A DNA stretch of 23,868 nucleotides from Methanolapillus africanus (GCF_032714475.1 NZ_JAWDKD010000025.1:1-23868), one strand, 5' to 3'. Numbered from the stretch's first letter, positions 1 to 7,959 are shown. Numbers and translations are program-made. Notes: generated from the sequence alone by a model not told the origin.

Positions 1-313
1 TTGATAAAAGATATTTTAATCTTTACTTAAAAGAATGTGAATTTAGGTACAATTATAGGAATGAGAATTTATATCTGAAAATCCTGGAAATTATCAGAGA
101 AAATCCTCTATTCTTATCATGACCCTTATTTTTTTATATTTTCGATATTATGTGGTCACGCGCCCGTTTTACCGTATATAAGCTTTTTGACGATTTTCGG
201 GTCGTTTTTTCATTTTGGCCGGCGAAACAAAACAAAAAACGGCCGGATTCGTCAAAAGTATAAAATATTTTACAAATGTTTGTTTGGCGGCGGGTCTTGC
301 TGTCTTTTTTCCG

Positions 314-327
314 AAATGGTTTTATAC
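314..327 (+). promoter_or_regulatory. TATA-type promoter of the 31-residue gene
   Basis: A TTTATAC box (321-327) preceded by a purine-rich CGAAATGG stretch (BRE-like) sits about 65 bases before the ATG at 389. An archaeal start site about 25 bases downstream would give a leader of about 40 nt that contains the strong ribosome binding site. Read from sequence only; the start site is inferred. Confidence 0.5.
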
Positions 328-388
328 CTGAAATTGGGATGAACAAATTACTGCAATAAGCAGAAATTAGCGGGGGAGGTGAATCTCC

Positions 389-484
389 ATGGCAGCACCA
401 GCAAAGAAAGATGCAAAAGCAGCACCGGCAAAAACCGATGCAAAAAAAGACAGCAAAGCAGCATGCGGCTCGAAAAAGAAGTAA
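389..484 (+). CDS. 31-residue Lys/Ala-rich basic small protein
   Basis: A short ORF begins at ATG 389 and ends in TAA. The product is almost entirely Ala, Lys, Asp and Pro with repeated AAPAK and DAKK blocks, a single Cys at residue 26, and a KKK end. I do not recognise a family; the composition resembles histone-H1-type tails or other unstructured nucleic-acid-binding peptides, but that is only resemblance. The case for a real gene is the expression signals: a very strong Shine-Dalgarno sequence (GGAGGTGA, 375-382) six bases before the ATG, a TATA box about 65 bases upstream, and a perfect hairpin with a T tract about 60 bases after the stop. It stands alone between gene-free stretches, so it is probably a monocistronic, well-translated message. 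Confidence 0.6.
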   Translation: MAAPAKKDAKAAPAKTDAKKDSKAACGSKKK

Positions 485-545
485 TTTGAATACGTTCATG
501 ACGTTTTCAAATGAAACAAATCGTATCAAAAATGATCACATCATC

Positions 546-580
546 TCAATTCATCCTTCCGGATGAATTGAATTCTTTTT
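546..580 (+). terminator. Hairpin and T-run terminator of the small gene
   Basis: An 11-bp perfect stem (546-556 with 561-571, loop TTCC) is followed by a T6 run at 575-580 on the + strand. It lies 62 bases after the stop codon of the 31-residue gene. Confidence 0.7.
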
Positions 581-895
581 TCCTGATAAGTTCCGTCCAA
601 ACGGAAAACAATGAATAACAAATTCAATATCATAATACTGAATAGCTTCGGCTGTATCGTTTCTATATTCAGTCGGCTGAGTTTCAACTGTATTGAAAAA
701 GGTCGTCCGCCAGCTTTGCTCATTACATTTTGAAAAAATGATCGCGGATTTGGACAAAACATAAAAATGAGTGCCATAACGCGCGCGCATGCCGGCGTTT
801 GGAAAAAGAAAGAAAAAGAAAATACAGAGAAAAAATGAAAAAAGAAATTATGAAAAAAGAAATTATGAAAAAAGAGAATATTAAATTGGTTCAAT
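581..895. other. Gene-free stretch between the small gene and the cetZ-like gene
   Basis: No convincing gene is seen. The stretch holds one copy of the dispersed GCGCGC element (749-797), then an A-rich (minus-strand T-rich) region with three tandem 15-base units ATGAAAAAAGAAATT at 835-879. The T-rich minus strand directly follows the stop codon of the cetZ-like gene and could serve as its archaeal poly-T termination zone. A 79-codon minus-strand ORF (551-790) starts inside the repeat element and has no ribosome binding site; it may be a decayed coding remnant, but this cannot be shown. Confidence 0.5.
749..797 (+). repeat. Dispersed GCGCGC-core element, copy a
   Basis: Core GCCATAACGCGCGCGC (773-788) is preceded by a segment close to TTTTGACGAAACATG and followed by ATGCCGGCG and an A-rich tail. 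It lies about 100 bases beyond the stop of the minus-strand cetZ-like gene, with the A-rich end facing that gene. It belongs to the family also seen at 7351, 7960, 18628, 21311 and 21658. Confidence 0.75.
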
Positions 896-2023
896 TTAAT
901 ATTCCGGGTCCATGCCGTCAATCGTCATGAACGCTGATTCCATTTCCTTTTTCTTCTTCACGCGGTCTTTTTTATCCTTTTCGATTCCGATGGCTTGGAC
1001 CGCGCCTTCATATAAGGATTCCAGTTCTTCGGCGGAGTTGAGCGTCAGAACACAAAGCGCTTCCGGAAGGCTGCCGTTTTCAACGATCAATCCTTTGAAA
1101 ACGTGGCCGACGGCGCCTGTCAACCGTTCGATTTCGGCGGACACGTCGTCCATACCCAAGTATTTTTTATCGCCTTTTAAAATAACCATGGCACGGCCGG
1201 CTTCTTTGTAAACGTCGGTGGAGAACAGAAGTCCTCTGGGCGACAGCGCGTTTTGAATGACCGTTCGAATCGGCATATCGCTTTCGGCTTTGAAGTAACC
1301 GATGGTGGCCAAACCGGCGCCGCCTTTCATCACGGTTTTAAAGTCACCCAAGTCAGTGACCATCATCATTTCGCTGTCCAGCGAGTCTAAGAGGAAAATG
1401 AGACGGCGGGCGATCATCGCGTTGATGCCGTCGTAAGCGTCTTGGACGTTGCCGCCGATGGATTTTAAGTATTGGTTGTCGGCCAAAATAATACCGTCGC
1501 AAGGTCCGTCACGAAGCTCTTTGAGCATGAAAGCCGCGTTTTGAAGGTAAAGCGTTCCTTCCTCACGGAACGGGAGAACCACAACCGTGTAAATCGGGAA
1601 GTCGTGGGCTTTTTTGAGCTCTTCCACCAACGGCGGCGTAAAAGACGAGCCGGTTCCGCCGGAAGCCGATGTGATCACGAAAGCGACGTCGAAATTGCCG
1701 CGTTCTTCAATATTTCTTAAAATGGTTGCTTTTTGTTGTTCAAAAACCTCTTTGCCGATTGTCCGGTTCGCGCCGACGCCATGAAGGTTTTTGATGTGGA
1801 TTCTGTCTTTTGCTTTGGTATATTTCATTTCTTTTAAGTCGTTAATGGCGGTGTTAATCGCCACGGTCTGCACATTGCTGTGGTATTTGTGTTTTGAAAT
1901 ATATTTTGACAGGCCGCCGCTTGCTTCTTTGGTGGTTGATCCTCGGTTCATCGCCTGTTTATTGATCGAATCTAAAATTCTGTTTCCGCATTGACCGTTT
2001 CCGATAATTAAAACATTCAGCAA
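896..2023 (-). CDS. cetZ: Tubulin/FtsZ-superfamily GTPase, CetZ-like
   Basis: The 375-residue product is a cytoplasmic GTPase expected to polymerise at the membrane and affect cell shape or division. The N-terminal nucleotide loop reads GNGQCGN (residues 8-14), closer to eukaryotic tubulin GQCGN than to the usual FtsZ form. The tubulin signature SASGGTGSS lies at 119-127. The T7-like segment TDLGDFKTVM (223-232) keeps two acidic residues, D224 and D227, at the positions used for hydrolysis, although the preceding FtsZ Asn is replaced. It has a lysine-rich C-terminal region (about residues 351-362) and no long FtsZ-type linker with a partner-binding tail. The start is TTG at 2021-2023, chosen because GGAGG lies seven bases upstream and no ATG is in frame there. 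A TATA-like run lies near 2072-2085. It could alternatively be a divergent FtsZ-like protein; membership of the superfamily is firm. Confidence 0.82.
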   Translation of the reverse strand: MLNVLIIGNGQCGNRILDSINKQAMNRGSTTKEASGGLSKYISKHKYHSNVQTVAINTAINDLKEMKYTKAKDRIHIKNLHGVGANRTIGKEVFEQQKATILRNIEERGNFDVAFVITSASGGTGSSFTPPLVEELKKAHDFPIYTVVVLPFREEGTLYLQNAAFMLKELRDGPCDGIILADNQYLKSIGGNVQDAYDGINAMIARRLIFLLDSLDSEMMMVTDLGDFKTVMKGGAGLATIGYFKAESDMPIRTVIQNALSPRGLLFSTDVYKEAGRAMVILKGDKKYLGMDDVSAEIERLTGAVGHVFKGLIVENGSLPEALCVLTLNSAEELESLYEGAVQAIGIEKDKKDRVKKKKEMESAFMTIDGMDPEY

Positions 2024-2035
2024 AAAAATTCCTCC
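2021..2035 (-). promoter_or_regulatory. Ribosome binding site that selects a TTG start
   Basis: On the minus strand GGAGG (2035-2031) is followed after seven bases by TTG (2023-2021), and the frame then reads directly into the GTPase N-terminus LNVLIIGNG. This spacing fixes the start codon as TTG. Confidence 0.75.
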
Positions 2036-2249
2036 GGAAAAAATGAAAATTGTTGGGTTGTTGAGTAGTCGATTATTTAATAAATTGAATTAAATCTCAA
2101 AATGTGCTCCCTTCTTTTAGGAAATTTTCAGTTATATAGTTCACGTTCAAAATATTATACAAATGATTGAATATTTCCAAAAATAGATTCTGAAACCGTT
2201 CCATTCGATTTGTTTTCAAAGATTATTTCTCAAACGAAGAATTGTTTTT

Positions 2250-2282
2250 AAAAAAAGGAATCATGCCGCCCATTCGGGCGGC
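2250..2282 (-). terminator. Terminator of the S-layer-like gene
   Basis: A 7-bp GC-only stem (GCCGCCC 2265-2271 with GGGCGGC 2276-2282, loop ATTC) is followed on the minus strand by a T7 run (2256-2250). It lies about 130 bases after the stop at 2414, beyond the minisatellite. Confidence 0.6.
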
Positions 2283-2302
2283 TCGTTTTTGATATTCGGC
2301 AA

Positions 2303-2392
2303 GCCGGTTCTGTCGCCTGTGTGTCGTCTGTGTGTCGCTGGTTCTGTCGCCGGTGTGTCACCGATCCTATCACCGGTTATATTACCGGTTTT
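2303..2392. repeat. Minisatellite of 11-12 bp units after the S-layer-like gene
   Basis: Eight adjacent imperfect units of 11 or 12 bases, around a consensus GCCGGTTCTGTC on the + strand, fill the space between the stop codon at 2414 and the terminator hairpin. The last unit is truncated to nine bases. The mixed unit length means it is not a coding repeat in one frame. Confidence 0.65.
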
Positions 2393-2413
2393 GCTTGCCG
2401 TTGTTGTTTACCG

Positions 2414-3661
2414 TTAGAACTTGTATTCTCTGTGCCGTCTCCAGAAGAAGAATCCGATGGCCAAGATGAGAATCAGCGGTATCGCCAAAATATACGGGAA
2501 ACCCGGAATATTAAAAGCTTTTTCGAGTGATTCGTTGGCAACCGCATTAAAACTGAATGTTCCCAAAGAACCGCTCTTCTTGGCGTTGTTGTAGGTATAG
2601 TTGTACGTCGGCGTCACTTCATAATATCCGGAAGCGTTTGCCGTTATCGTATAATTGTACACCTTTTCGTTGTTCGGCGGAATCTGGTCAACATACAGCG
2701 TTACTGTGCCGCCGGAAGTTGAAATTTCTTTTCCGTCAACGATCACATTTTGCGGAACATTGAATTCAACGCTGACGAATTGAGCCGGCGATGTTCCGGT
2801 ATTCCGGATCCGGAGCGTTCCGTCAATTTTCGAACGGGTTTGGTAATCCACCGTGTTGCCGCTGACCGAATTATTGAATTCAAGCGCCGGCAGTTCTTCC
2901 ACCGTCACGGTGGCGCCGCTGGTTTGATTAAATTCATACCGCGTTCCGGCTGAGTTTTCCGCCGAAACGGTGACGTTCTTTAAGGTATACGAACCGGGCG
3001 CGGTCGCCTTGAGCGTATATTGGAGGACCGTTTCATTTTCGCCGACGTCGATGGATTTGACGCTGGTTTTATTGATCGTTGACCCCGTCAAAACAAACAT
3101 TTCTTGAGACGGGTCCGAAACGGTCACATTGAGCGCTTCATATTTTCCGGTATTTTCCACGAAAACAGTGACGGTTATCGTTCCATCAACGCTGATGGCC
3201 GTCGGACTGGCCGTCTTTGTGATTTTAAGGACAGGCTTTCCGGTTCCTTCAACTTTGGAGTGCCCGCCGGTCACATACCGGTTGGTGGTGACGTCTTCAT
3301 TTGTCCACATGTTCAATTTAACACTGCCGCGGCCGCTGGCTCGGAAATCTTCCGCTTTAATGGTATAGTTGCCGCCTGTTGCGGAAAAATTCATCGTGTC
3401 GTTGAGTTTTAACCGGGTGGAGGATGATCCGACTTGCGTCCACTTGTCGTTTTTCCATTCCCATATGGAAACTTGAGCGCTGCTGTTGTTGACTTCATCG
3501 TCCGATACACCAACAACCACATCAATCACGATATTATTTAACTGATAACCGTCTCCGCTGTTAATCCAATCCGTTACTTCATAAGCTGCTGCCGGCGCCG
3601 CTGCGAGTATGAGACACAGAGCCGCAAGAGCCAGCATGACGGATGCATTTTTAATTTTCAA
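2414..3661 (-). CDS. Secreted S-layer-like protein with PGF-type C-terminal anchor
   Basis: The 415-residue product has an N-terminal signal peptide (about residues 1-26, ending AAPAAA). The exported part contains a segment (about 145-190) with the ISVDGTITVTVFVENTG pattern of DUF11/CARDB-type beta-sandwich domains found in archaeal envelope proteins, then at least one more similar module (about 265-375). There are many N-X-S/T sequons, consistent with N-glycosylation. The C-terminus has PGF at 386-388, a hydrophobic helix to about 405 and an RRHR cluster. This matches the layout of PGF-CTERM signals cut by archaeosortase, though it could simply be a membrane anchor. A ribosome binding site (GAGAGGA) lies upstream of ATG 3661 and an AT-rich promoter region near 3720-3735. 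The exact role is unknown; structural surface protein is inference. Confidence 0.75.
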   Translation of the reverse strand: MKIKNASVMLALAALCLILAAAPAAAYEVTDWINSGDGYQLNNIVIDVVVGVSDDEVNNSSAQVSIWEWKNDKWTQVGSSSTRLKLNDTMNFSATGGNYTIKAEDFRASGRGSVKLNMWTNEDVTTNRYVTGGHSKVEGTGKPVLKITKTASPTAISVDGTITVTVFVENTGKYEALNVTVSDPSQEMFVLTGSTINKTSVKSIDVGENETVLQYTLKATAPGSYTLKNVTVSAENSAGTRYEFNQTSGATVTVEELPALEFNNSVSGNTVDYQTRSKIDGTLRIRNTGTSPAQFVSVEFNVPQNVIVDGKEISTSGGTVTLYVDQIPPNNEKVYNYTITANASGYYEVTPTYNYTYNNAKKSGSLGTFSFNAVANESLEKAFNIPGFPYILAIPLILILAIGFFFWRRHREYKF

Positions 3662-3981
3662 AATGATTCCTCTCTGTAATTGATTCTGTTTTTAAAAGGA
3701 GCAAACGCGTCAATCTTTTAAATATTTAAAAAATTTCCACATTCACACACGACATATAAAAATTTTAAATATTAAAGCTGATTGTTACACAAATCTGTTT
3801 AAATATTCACTGGAAATCAGTAATCCATTTATTTTATTTAAACATTTATGAAATATCCATCTGTATGTTTATTATAATTCGACGCGATGCATTTCATTCC
3901 GTCTATATCTTCGTTGAAAAGCGATATTTTAAGAAATTCTGTTTTTAAAATAAAATATCAATAAAATATCAATAAAAATGT
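3662..3981. other. Gene-free stretch between alaS and the S-layer-like gene
   Basis: This AT-rich spacer contains the minus-strand promoter region of the S-layer-like gene (TATA-like TTTAAATATTTAAA near 3720-3735). At its left-numbered far end, just beyond alaS, is a short tandem repeat in which TAAAATATCAA occurs twice (about 3951-3973). No gene or structured RNA is evident. Confidence 0.5.
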
Positions 3982-4015
3982 AAAAAATCAAGCAGACAAA
4001 ATCTGCTCGATTTTT
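3982..4015 (-). terminator. alaS terminator overlapping its last codons
   Basis: A 14-bp stem with one G-U pair (3983-3996 with 4002-4015, loop of five) spans the last codons and the TGA stop of alaS and ends on the minus strand in a T6 run (3987-3982). Confidence 0.65.
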
Positions 4016-6768
4016 GAAACGGCGGCATTCTTGGCTTTTTCAATGTTTTGAGCGTTCGGTCCGCCGCCCATAGCCAAATCCGGCTTTCCGCCGCCGCCGC
4101 CGCCAACGACGGTTGACATTTCTTTTACCAGGTCGCCGGCGCGGATACCTTTTGAAACGGCGTTCTTTCCGCAAGCGGCAACGGCTTTAACGCCGTCTTT
4201 GTCGCTGAGCAAAACAGCGGCGACGTCATCGTCTTTTAAAAGTTCGATGGCGGTCATCCGCAAAGCGTCGGTGTCCTCCCCTCTGGTGACGAACGTGACG
4301 ACTTTGACGCCGCCGACAACGTTTGCGTTTTTCACCATCTGAATCACACGGGTACCGGCTACTTCGGCTTTCAAGCGCTCGTTCTCTTTTTGAAGGGATT
4401 TCCATTCCTCAAAGAACCGGTCGACCGTGGCTGGCAAATTCTCCTGCGGAATGCTGAGCGTCTGCGACGACGTTTTCAGAAGTTTTTCCATCTCCTGAAT
4501 GGCGGCAACCGCAGCGGTTCCGGCGGCGTATTCCAGCCGCTCGACGCCGTCTTGGATGCGTTCGGTTTTTAAAATTTTAATCGGACCGATGACGCCGGTG
4601 TTTTGACAGTGGGTACCGCCGCAAGCTTCGATGTCGGTGCCGACTTTGACAACCCGGAGCGTCTTTCCCGGCGGAACGCCGCCCTGGTAAAGTCCGAATC
4701 CGTATTTTTGTTCGGCTTCCGTCCGGTCTAAGCTTTCAAACCCGACTTTTTTGTTTTCCATCACCATTTTGTTGGCCAGCAGCTCAATTTCATTGAGTTC
4801 TTCCTGAGTGATGTGTTTGTAGTGAGAAATATCTAAACGGGCGCGTTCTTCCGTCTTTTGGGCGCCGGACTGCCAGATGTGGTTGCCGAGAACCTTGCGG
4901 GCGGCGTCGTTGATGATGTGGGTGGCCGTGTGGTGGCGCGAGTGAGCCATCCGCCGGTTTTTATCCACTTGACCAATGACCATGTCGCCGCGGTTGATCA
5001 ACAGTTCCCGATCGGACACGTCGAGTTTGTGAACCACGATGCCGTCAATCATTTGAACGTCGATGACGTCGTAAACAAAGGTGCCGGCCATGATCATGCC
5101 GTGGTCGGCTTCCTGTCCGCCGCCTTCCGGATAGAAGAACGTGTTGTCCAACACCACATAATCGCCGAAAACGTCTAAGACGACGCCTTCAAATTCCATC
5201 CGGTCCGGCTCGTCGTAATAGAACCGCTTCGTTTGCGGCAAGCGTTCCAGTTTGTCAGCATATTGGAATTCCTGCGTTTCTTTTTCGCCGGCCTCGCTGT
5301 GCATGTCGGCGATGAGAGAATAGAAATTGTCCGGGAAATCCACTTCGACGCCGACTTCTTTGGCGGCCTCTTTGGCGATTTCCGGCGGAATGCCGTGGCT
5401 GTCGTAAATTTCCATCAATTCTTCGAGCGGAATCTTTTGCCCCTGCTCTTTGTATTTGACGGCGGATTTTTGAATAATCCGTTTGCCGCGCTCAATCGTC
5501 TGGCGGTATTTTTCTTCTTCCCCTTCCAGAATCTCTTTGGTGACGCCGAAGTTTTCTTCAAACTCCGGATATTCCGGCATATTTTCAATATGCAGCCAAA
5601 CGATGTCTGACAGCGGCACTTGAATGCCTAAGTCGTTCATCAGCCGGATGGTTCGGCGAATCACGAGGCGGGCCAAGTATCCGGCTTTGACGTTGGACGG
5701 AATAATGCCGTCGCTGAGCATAAACGTTAAACAGCGGGCGTGATCGGCGATGGTGTACACCTTTTCGACCGGATCCATGATTTTGTTGAGTTCCTCGACA
5801 TCCATACCGATTTCGGCGGCTACTTTTTTCCGAAGTTCCATGAGATTGGCATTGCCGCTCACGTCCATGACGCCGGCGAATTGGGCGTTGCGGGAGAGAA
5901 TTTGAGCATATTTCGGGTCGTTGAGTTCGTGTTCGATGCCGGCCAAATTCATGAGCTCTTGAACGACTTTGGGGAAAATGGCGTCGTAAATGGTCGGGGA
6001 GCCTTTGGAAGCCCAGACGAAACGTTCGAGACCGTAACCGGTGTCGACGATGTAGTTGTCCATTTTGACGTATTTCTTGCCTTTGACTTCGATGTCGCCG
6101 TTTTTGGATTCTTTCAAATTCATGAAAACCAATGTGGCGAGTTCCAGTCCGCCGACCATCACTTCAACGGAAGCCCCGGCGTTGCCGCCGCCGGCCCACG
6201 GATTTTTAATGTAGGTGACGTCTTTCGGGTCGGCGCCCAAACTCATTAAAAGCTGGTCGCACAGCTCGATGGTTTTGTCTTTCCAGTAGATCTCCTTGCC
6301 GGTTTTGTTAAAAACGTGGTGGGCCATCATTTCAAAGGTGGTCAGATGGCGGCCGGTGCGGCCGACGGAGTCTAAGTCGTTGAGCCGGATGCACGGCTGA
6401 GAAATCGTTAACGGGTTGGCCGGCGGCGGAACCAGTCCCGACGTGACGAACGGCTGAAAATCAGCAATTGAAGCAATGGTTAAGTAAATGTCGTCGCGCC
6501 AGCGGGCGATGACCGGATAGCGGTCGATACGGGTATGGCCGCGGTCTTCGAAGAATTTCAGATAATATTCCCGCATTTCGGTCAGGTTCATCGGGGTTTT
6601 GAAAATCGGTTTGCCGATGAAAGAATAATAGTCGCACGGAGCGTCGCCGCAAGTTTCTCTTTGCGGGTCGCGGGTCCAATAAATATTGCCGCATTTGCTG
6701 CATTCTTTTTGAGCAAATCCGTTTTCTTTAAAATAGTCTATGTTGTACTCGTCGTCGAGCATAGTCAT
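3988..6768 (-). CDS. alaS: Alanyl-tRNA synthetase, archaeal type
   Basis: The 926-residue enzyme charges tRNA-Ala in the cytoplasm. Its order is archaeal: an N-terminal zinc-ribbon-like extension (C23, C26, C40, C45), a class II aminoacylation core (with GRTGRHLTTFEMMAHHVF near 137-154 and the NPWAGGGNAG region near 190-199), a linker, an editing domain with the zinc-type HHTATH motif near residue 612 and CGGTHC near 717, then a C-terminal C-Ala domain with a glycine run and DLAMGGGPN near 890-905. Length is normal for archaeal AlaRS. The first codon is uncertain: AGGGATGGG directly abuts ATG 6768, so the ATG two codons later (6762) has better spacing. It follows the yhbY-like gene by 99 bases with no terminator between, so the two may be cotranscribed. 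Confidence 0.97.
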   Translation of the reverse strand: MTMLDDEYNIDYFKENGFAQKECSKCGNIYWTRDPQRETCGDAPCDYYSFIGKPIFKTPMNLTEMREYYLKFFEDRGHTRIDRYPVIARWRDDIYLTIASIADFQPFVTSGLVPPPANPLTISQPCIRLNDLDSVGRTGRHLTTFEMMAHHVFNKTGKEIYWKDKTIELCDQLLMSLGADPKDVTYIKNPWAGGGNAGASVEVMVGGLELATLVFMNLKESKNGDIEVKGKKYVKMDNYIVDTGYGLERFVWASKGSPTIYDAIFPKVVQELMNLAGIEHELNDPKYAQILSRNAQFAGVMDVSGNANLMELRKKVAAEIGMDVEELNKIMDPVEKVYTIADHARCLTFMLSDGIIPSNVKAGYLARLVIRRTIRLMNDLGIQVPLSDIVWLHIENMPEYPEFEENFGVTKEILEGEEEKYRQTIERGKRIIQKSAVKYKEQGQKIPLEELMEIYDSHGIPPEIAKEAAKEVGVEVDFPDNFYSLIADMHSEAGEKETQEFQYADKLERLPQTKRFYYDEPDRMEFEGVVLDVFGDYVVLDNTFFYPEGGGQEADHGMIMAGTFVYDVIDVQMIDGIVVHKLDVSDRELLINRGDMVIGQVDKNRRMAHSRHHTATHIINDAARKVLGNHIWQSGAQKTEERARLDISHYKHITQEELNEIELLANKMVMENKKVGFESLDRTEAEQKYGFGLYQGGVPPGKTLRVVKVGTDIEACGGTHCQNTGVIGPIKILKTERIQDGVERLEYAAGTAAVAAIQEMEKLLKTSSQTLSIPQENLPATVDRFFEEWKSLQKENERLKAEVAGTRVIQMVKNANVVGGVKVVTFVTRGEDTDALRMTAIELLKDDDVAAVLLSDKDGVKAVAACGKNAVSKGIRAGDLVKEMSTVVGGGGGGKPDLAMGGGPNAQNIEKAKNAAVSKIEQILSA

Positions 6769-6867
6769 CCCATCCCTGTTTTATGTTATTTTTGGTTTGT
6801 TGTTGATGATTGATAAAAATTGCGATTCATCCGCCGTTGAATTGATTCTTGTTCGGCTTGAATCGGA

Positions 6868-7131
6868 TTATTGTTTGTAAAGCGTCACCGTCCGTCCGCG
6901 GACGTCAATAAGAGCCGCGTTGCATTTTTCCGCCAGCGCCGCTCCCGCTTCTTTAATGTCGTCGACTTCATCGGAATTGCGGTGAATTCTGACTTTAACC
7001 AGCTTTTTGACTTTCAGTTGCTTTTTCAGTTCATCGATCACGGAATCCGAAAGACCGTTTTTACCGATGCTGATGAGCGGGTCCAAATTGACCGACTCTT
7101 TCTTTAAAGCGTATTGCTTGACTTTATCCAT
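6868..7131 (-). CDS. YhbY/CRM-domain RNA-binding protein
   Basis: The 87-residue product fits the single-domain CRS1-YhbY family (bacterial YhbY binds pre-50S ribosomal particles). The signature is the GKNGLSDSVIDEL segment (23-35) followed by a Lys-rich KKLVKVRI strand, corresponding to the GxxG-type RNA-binding loop, and a C-terminal strand ending RGRTVTLYKQ. Length equals the family norm. No clear ribosome binding site precedes ATG 7131; a TATA box at 7164-7172 would put the start site about ten bases upstream of the ATG, so the message may be nearly leaderless. Its likely role is ribosome assembly or RNA chaperoning; it is placed just ahead of alaS. Confidence 0.88.
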   Translation of the reverse strand: MDKVKQYALKKESVNLDPLISIGKNGLSDSVIDELKKQLKVKKLVKVRIHRNSDEVDDIKEAGAALAEKCNAALIDVRGRTVTLYKQ

Positions 7132-7163
7132 AATGTTTAACTCGTTTTCATGAATTTATCAAA

Positions 7164-7172
7164 TTTATATAT
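7164..7172 (-). promoter_or_regulatory. TATA box of the yhbY-like/alaS unit
   Basis: On the minus strand TATATAAAT lies about 33-41 bases before the ATG at 7131. The predicted start site is about 7140. Confidence 0.5.
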
Positions 7173-7469
7173 TCGAAAATTTAGTCCTTGAAAAGTTCTC
7201 AGGGATTATAAATCTTCCTTTTTAATCCGAACGGATTTGTTTTGGTTGATCTGATTTTTATTTAATTTTTCAATATAATTTTAATTTTTTCATCGGCAAT
7301 TCTTTTAAAACGAAATCCGGGATGGTAAAATCAGACCATAAAACGAGACATTTTTTGAAAATGCCGGCAAAAACGAAAACGAATGTAATTATGTGTGCGG
7401 CGCTGTCCGCCAAAAAAAGAAAAACAATATTAGATTTTTAGGTTGGATTATGATCGGATTTTCCGACGG
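7173..7469. other. Gene-free stretch upstream of the yhbY-like gene
   Basis: AT-rich spacer holding the degenerate copy f of the dispersed element (7351-7411) and a T-rich minus-strand zone (about 7412-7440) beyond the micro-gene stop. No RNA gene is recognised. Confidence 0.5.
7351..7411 (+). repeat. Dispersed GCGCGC-core element, degenerate copy f
   Basis: It starts TTTTTTGAAAATG as copy e starts TTTTTGAAAATAT, has a decayed core (GTAATTATGTGTGCGGCGC) and ends GCTGTCCGCCAAA, the same end as copy c. It follows the micro-gene at 7470-7628 (-) with its A-rich end facing that gene. Confidence 0.5.
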
Positions 7470-7628
7470 TTACTCCAAGTATCCGATCACGGTCACCAAT
7501 GAAGTCAAAACCCCAAGCAAGATCCACCAGCCCGTTTTAATCCAGCCTCCCATATCAAATGCAGGCGTATCCAGTGGTTCGGGTGTGTTTGGAATGGTGA
7601 GCGTGTATATATCATCATTTTGAGTCAT
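7470..7628 (-). pseudogene. Micro-gene derived from a GLUG/SpaA adhesin tail
   Basis: A 52-residue ORF whose first 15 residues, MTQNDDIYTLTIPNT, match the end of the SpaA-like domain of the neighbouring adhesins (LTQNGDVYTLTIPNT). The rest has one membrane helix (about 29-50) that differs from the three-helix anchors of the full genes. At the DNA level the similarity begins upstream of the ATG: the adhesin bases coding for GYN become the ribosome binding site, and a one-base deletion in AATTTGAC creates the ATG. AGGGGAT lies about five bases before the ATG, and TATA-like runs lie near 7742-7795. It may be a dead remnant of a fourth adhesin or a small expressed membrane peptide; the sequence does not decide. 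Confidence 0.6.
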
Positions 7629-7959
7629 TTGAATCCCCTGTGATAGTTTTTGTGTTTTTTCAGAACGTGATTTTTCTCCGAATTTCGGTCGATTCTGATG
7701 GTTTATGATCTCAGGATCTTCCCGTCATAAATTTTCAGAGATTATATGTAATGATTTTCCATTATCTTTTTGAAATTATATCTAGTAGTATATAATTTTT
7801 ATTAAAAAATATTATTGAAAGGTCATAATTTTTACACAATTTCAAGAATAATATTGAAAAAATAAAAAAATATGAAGCAAAAATACAAAAAAAGAATAAC
7901 TGTAAGCTCAAAAAAGTGAAGGAAGAATTAATATGCGGAAAAATAAAAAACAACCCTTG
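7629..7959. other. Gene-free stretch upstream of the micro-gene
   Basis: Very AT-rich. On the minus strand TATA-like runs lie near 7742-7750 and 7783-7795 and could be the promoter of the micro-gene. An ORF of 82 codons (7762-8010) is a run of Phe/Ile/Leu codons produced by the AT-rich sequence and is not supported. Confidence 0.4.

Noticed and set aside
134..529. 131-codon minus-strand ORF rich in Cys and Phe
   Set aside because: It runs antisense to the small gene and its promoter, has low-complexity composition, and has no initiation signal.
541..921. 126-codon minus-strand ORF (poly-Phe/His)
   Set aside because: The composition comes from the tandem 15-base A-rich repeat; there is no ribosome binding site, and it overlaps the end of the cetZ-like gene.
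835..930. Plus-strand mini-ORF with three MKKEI repeats
   Set aside because: It is created by the 15-base tandem repeat, runs into the antisense of the cetZ-like gene, and has no ribosome binding site.
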